A DNA stretch of 64,000 nt from Methanococcoides methylutens MM1 (GTDB lineage: Archaea; Halobacteriota; Methanosarcinia; Methanosarcinales; Methanosarcinaceae): NCBI RefSeq assembly GCF_000970325.1, contig NZ_CP009518.1:1240001-1304000 (forward strand). The letters run 5' to 3'. The position numbers and the translations under genes are program-made. Under the pieces are notes generated by a model that saw only the letters and a program-made list of their open reading frames with translations, searched no databases and was not told where the DNA came from. How positions within the stretch are numbered: position 1 is the stretch's first letter; the number at the start of each line of letters is the position of its first letter. Of this stretch, positions 60,376-64,000 are shown piece by piece.

Positions 60376-61206
60376 TCACTCATCAATATCAGAATAAACC
60401 TTGATGAACTCAGCCATCAATGTAACGATAATGGAAGAATAATAGAGCCACAAAAAGACAGCTATAAAAGCACCAATCTGAGTATATACGGTGGTAAGAT
60501 TGCTATATGAGAGATACAGGCTGAAAAGATATTTGCCGACGGTCACAAAAAAAACAGTCAGGAATGAACCTGTCACTATATACCTGGGTCCTAACTTCTT
60601 TTCCGGAAGTGTCGTATAAAGATAAACGAAAAGAACAGTGAGCACACAGAAGTTTGCCACAGAAGAAGCATACTGGACAATATCCAGTGAAAATGGAAGA
60701 ATTGTTGTAATTACCTTTGATATGACTACAAGGAATATCTCTGTAAGAATGCTCAGGACCAGAAGCACGCTGAATATAAATACAGCAACAAATGAGGACA
60801 TCCTTTTTCTGAAGAGCCTTTCTACCCAACCCTTCCTGTAATCCTGAACTCCCCACATGTTGTTAACCGTCTTCTGAAAATGCAGGAAGATATTGCCGGC
60901 ACTCCATAGGAAAAGCAGGAAACTGCTAACAAGTCCAAAGGTCAGTGAACTCGTTTCGGGTAACTGCTGAAAAAGCAGGTTCAATGATTTTATGATCTCT
61001 TCATTGGCAAAAGGGGATATATACCCTATAATAGTTGCCTGAAGGCGTTCCACTTTCAGGAACATTCCTCCCAGGGACAATGAGAAAAGAAGAAGAGATG
61101 GAAGACTTATTATCAGATAGAATGACAGAGCTGCACTGAATGATACACCATCATCTGAATTCCATTTTTTAATGGTCTGTAGTGCCACGTCCCTGAATTT
61201 CCCCAT
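60376..61206 (-). CDS. YihY/BrkB-family membrane protein
   Basis: A 276-residue protein with about six membrane helices of the YihY/virulence-factor-BrkB family: SDDGVSFSAALSFYLIISLP opens it, and RKGWVERLFRKRMSSFVAVF and GAFIAVFLWLYYSSIIVTLM are characteristic. The role of the family is not settled (formerly named RNase BN by mistake). A small gap of about 280 bases separates it from TrkH, where I see no gene. Confidence 0.85.
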   Translation of the reverse strand: MGKFRDVALQTIKKWNSDDGVSFSAALSFYLIISLPSLLLFSLSLGGMFLKVERLQATIIGYISPFANEEIIKSLNLLFQQLPETSSLTFGLVSSFLLFLWSAGNIFLHFQKTVNNMWGVQDYRKGWVERLFRKRMSSFVAVFIFSVLLVLSILTEIFLVVISKVITTILPFSLDIVQYASSVANFCVLTVLFVYLYTTLPEKKLGPRYIVTGSFLTVFFVTVGKYLFSLYLSYSNLTTVYTQIGAFIAVFLWLYYSSIIVTLMAEFIKVYSDIDE

Positions 61207-61348
61207 GAAAAGTAATTAATTTTCAGATACAATTAGTTTCTGATATAGATAAACAGATTTAAAAACTCCTGAGTGTCAAAGACCCTGTGGGAAATCAGAA
61301 AAGATCTCAGGGTCATTCACTCAGGAGAGATCATTTTAAGCCAGATGT

Positions 61349-61615
61349 TCACACATATTCGGACATCATTGCCATTAATTTTGGCGTTTCCATAACGGGA
61401 AAAGTCTCGATATGGCAAATGTCCTTCCATGGAAGCGCTGCAATAGCATAACTTTCAGAATCCTTTATGTCTACCACAGCAACATATCTGCAGGTTGAAA
61501 GATCGGTCCATTCACTGATAACTTCCACGCTATCAGGCCAGCTCCATTCGCTGTATCTTCTTGTTACTTCATCGTTGTCTTTAGGTTCCCATGTTATTAT
61601 GTCCATGAATAACAT
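61349..61615 (-). CDS. DUF3303-like small protein
   Basis: An 88-residue protein resembling DUF3303: MLFMDIITWEPKDNDEVTRR, then a Glu/Trp segment and the end SYAIAALPWKDICHIETFPV. It is a compact ferredoxin-like fold; no activity is known. The GGGAG at -15 from ATG 61615 suits this start; an upstream in-frame start at 61666 is less likely. It faces the divergent 61779 gene. Confidence 0.7.
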   Translation of the reverse strand: MLFMDIITWEPKDNDEVTRRYSEWSWPDSVEVISEWTDLSTCRYVAVVDIKDSESYAIAALPWKDICHIETFPVMETPKLMAMMSEYV

Positions 61616-61778
61616 TTTATTACTACTCCCGAAAATCAACGGCCAGTTCATGGCCACATATAACAATTATTTTGATATCTCATATAGGTTTCGAAAGAAA
61701 ATTAAGCAGTTCCTAACTTTCTGTTCCAATATAAAACAATCAAAAGAGCTATTCATAATAAAAGAATAATTACATCTA

Positions 61779-62627
61779 ATGGAAGAAATTCCGATTGAAT
61801 CCTGGCCAAACATAGGTTTTGATCAACCTGATGAAGAGATTGCAGCGATCTACCGGATGGAGCAGCTAATCGTCCCCATTCCAAAGGTAGCCCAAAACAT
61901 CCGCAACCTGATAACCCGACTGGAGATCTGCCATTTTAAATTTGAGCACCACGTCCTGCGAATAATTGAAGCAATTGGCAGCATGAAGCTCGATATTCAT
62001 CCGGATTTAATTGGCAGTGCACACCCTAAATGCGGAGAAGATGCCTGGCGTGAGGATAAAACCGGAAGAAGCAGGAAAGGTCAGGAATATATCTGGGTAC
62101 TGAAGGCATGGGTTGCAGGTGAAAAACCACCGGAAGATGATCCAAGAGGAATTCCAGAAAATCTTTTCGAGGAAGTTTATAATTCACTGGGTCAAAGGAA
62201 CAAGTACAAGGAAGCACTTGTTTTGGCACTGGTGGACAGGCTGCTGTGGAACTTTGAAACGGAAAGAAAGGAACTGGAAAGACATTTTGAAGCACTTATC
62301 TACCAGATCGATCGCACCGACATCTGCCATTATGCATTCCCGAAGAACCTTGAAAAGATGATAAAGGCAATCGGAAAACTAAAACCGGCAACTGACTTCG
62401 AAGGTTGTGGATCCCATGATGAAGAACATCAAATAATGGCACTTCATTATGTCATGGAGTTAAACGCATGGCTACACGGCGAGATGAGTGAAACCGGTAA
62501 GTTGCTTGGGGAAAAAACGCTTCTAAAGGAATGGCTTGTCTCATGCCTGGCAAAAACGATAAAGGAACTTGCCTGGTTTGAGGAAAAGATTCCTGAAAGT
62601 AGTGGCTTAGGGGAGACTAACAACTAA
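61779..62627 (+). CDS. Soluble protein with an internal duplication
   Basis: A 282-residue protein made of two related halves. Each has ICH-F/Y-F near its beginning (LEICHFKFEHHVLRIIEAIG and TDICHYAFPKNLEKMIKAIG), then a Gly/His/Glu stretch and a segment ending in L-AW--GE (WVLKAWVAGE and ELNAWLHGE). Helical, acidic, no signal peptide. I do not know the family; conserved His and Glu could bind a metal. It lies next to catalase-peroxidase, which converges. Confidence 0.6.
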   Translation: MEEIPIESWPNIGFDQPDEEIAAIYRMEQLIVPIPKVAQNIRNLITRLEICHFKFEHHVLRIIEAIGSMKLDIHPDLIGSAHPKCGEDAWREDKTGRSRKGQEYIWVLKAWVAGEKPPEDDPRGIPENLFEEVYNSLGQRNKYKEALVLALVDRLLWNFETERKELERHFEALIYQIDRTDICHYAFPKNLEKMIKAIGKLKPATDFEGCGSHDEEHQIMALHYVMELNAWLHGEMSETGKLLGEKTLLKEWLVSCLAKTIKELAWFEEKIPESSGLGETNN

Positions 62628-62734
62628 GCAATTCCTAAGAAATAGAAGTCGTTTATTAAAAAAGATTAAATTTCCACCGAAAAGCCATCCATTTTGACTT
62701 TACGGCGGATATTGAATTTTGCATCAATCTACAA

Positions 62735-64000
<1,266 letters not shown>

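Overview
The window looks like chromosome of a methanogenic archaeon of the Methanosarcinaceae, most like Methanococcoides or Methanolobus. The reasons are a methanogenesis marker 8 gene (53632-54480), a RuBisCO of the Methanococcoides burtonii type (16390-17814), archaeal promoters (TATA boxes without -35/-10 pairs), purine-rich Shine-Dalgarno sites, and in-frame UAG codons that behave as sense codons, as expected in a pyrrolysine-using methanogen. Of the roughly 55 genes whose end I checked, every ordinary stop is TAA or TGA. TAG occurs only inside four reading frames that clearly continue past it: a histidine kinase, a MarR regulator, a GNAT acetyltransferase (two TAGs) and a small membrane protein. 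Genus assignment is inference. I saw no rRNA, tRNA, CRISPR array or transposase.

Layout. 1-5661: envelope genes (acyltransferase, membrane protein, transglutaminase-like lipoprotein) and a cytoplasmic PAS-PAS-GAF histidine kinase with a damaged or unusual 5' end. 5666-10259, minus strand: an iron/envelope block with a winged-helix regulator, small membrane proteins, a secreted PepSY-like Gly/Tyr/Met protein, an FTR1-type iron permease with a DtxR-like box, and two related secreted coiled-coil proteins. 10818-16257, plus strand: a lipoprotein, a membrane-anchored winged-helix protein, then an ABC ATPase / secreted CARDB-like protein / MacB-type permease operon behind a leader with competing hairpins. 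16390-23614: RuBisCO, a VTT-family protein, a TIR-zinc-ribbon protein, paired zinc-less alcohol dehydrogenase-like genes around a DUF4386 protein, and small membrane proteins. 23789-27593: the UAG-containing 7TM histidine kinase and a radical SAM enzyme.

28455-36647 is an A+T-rich four-gene operon that is the best candidate for an undescribed system: an OB-like two-helix membrane protein, a HerA/VirB4-type pump ATPase with Cys clusters, a 1245-residue multidomain protein with a central hydrophobic segment, and an acidic protein built of 14-residue repeats.

36874-49160 holds a SagB-type nitroreductase, a DUF434 protein, two TetR regulators, a short-chain dehydrogenase sharing a TGACTGATTAGTCA operator with the second TetR gene, a metallo-beta-lactamase-fold hydrolase, the nickel-pincer cofactor genes larB-larC-larE, a structured G-rich non-coding element, an aldo/keto reductase with ferredoxin-like tail, a cupin and an MFS exporter. 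49304-61615 holds a racemase, a DUF2148 protein, O6-alkylguanine methyltransferase, a MarR regulon defined by a 20-bp palindrome, marker 8, the GNAT gene, a flavodoxin, TrkH and a YihY protein. The right edge is a catalase-peroxidase with distinctly higher G+C that probably came from bacteria.
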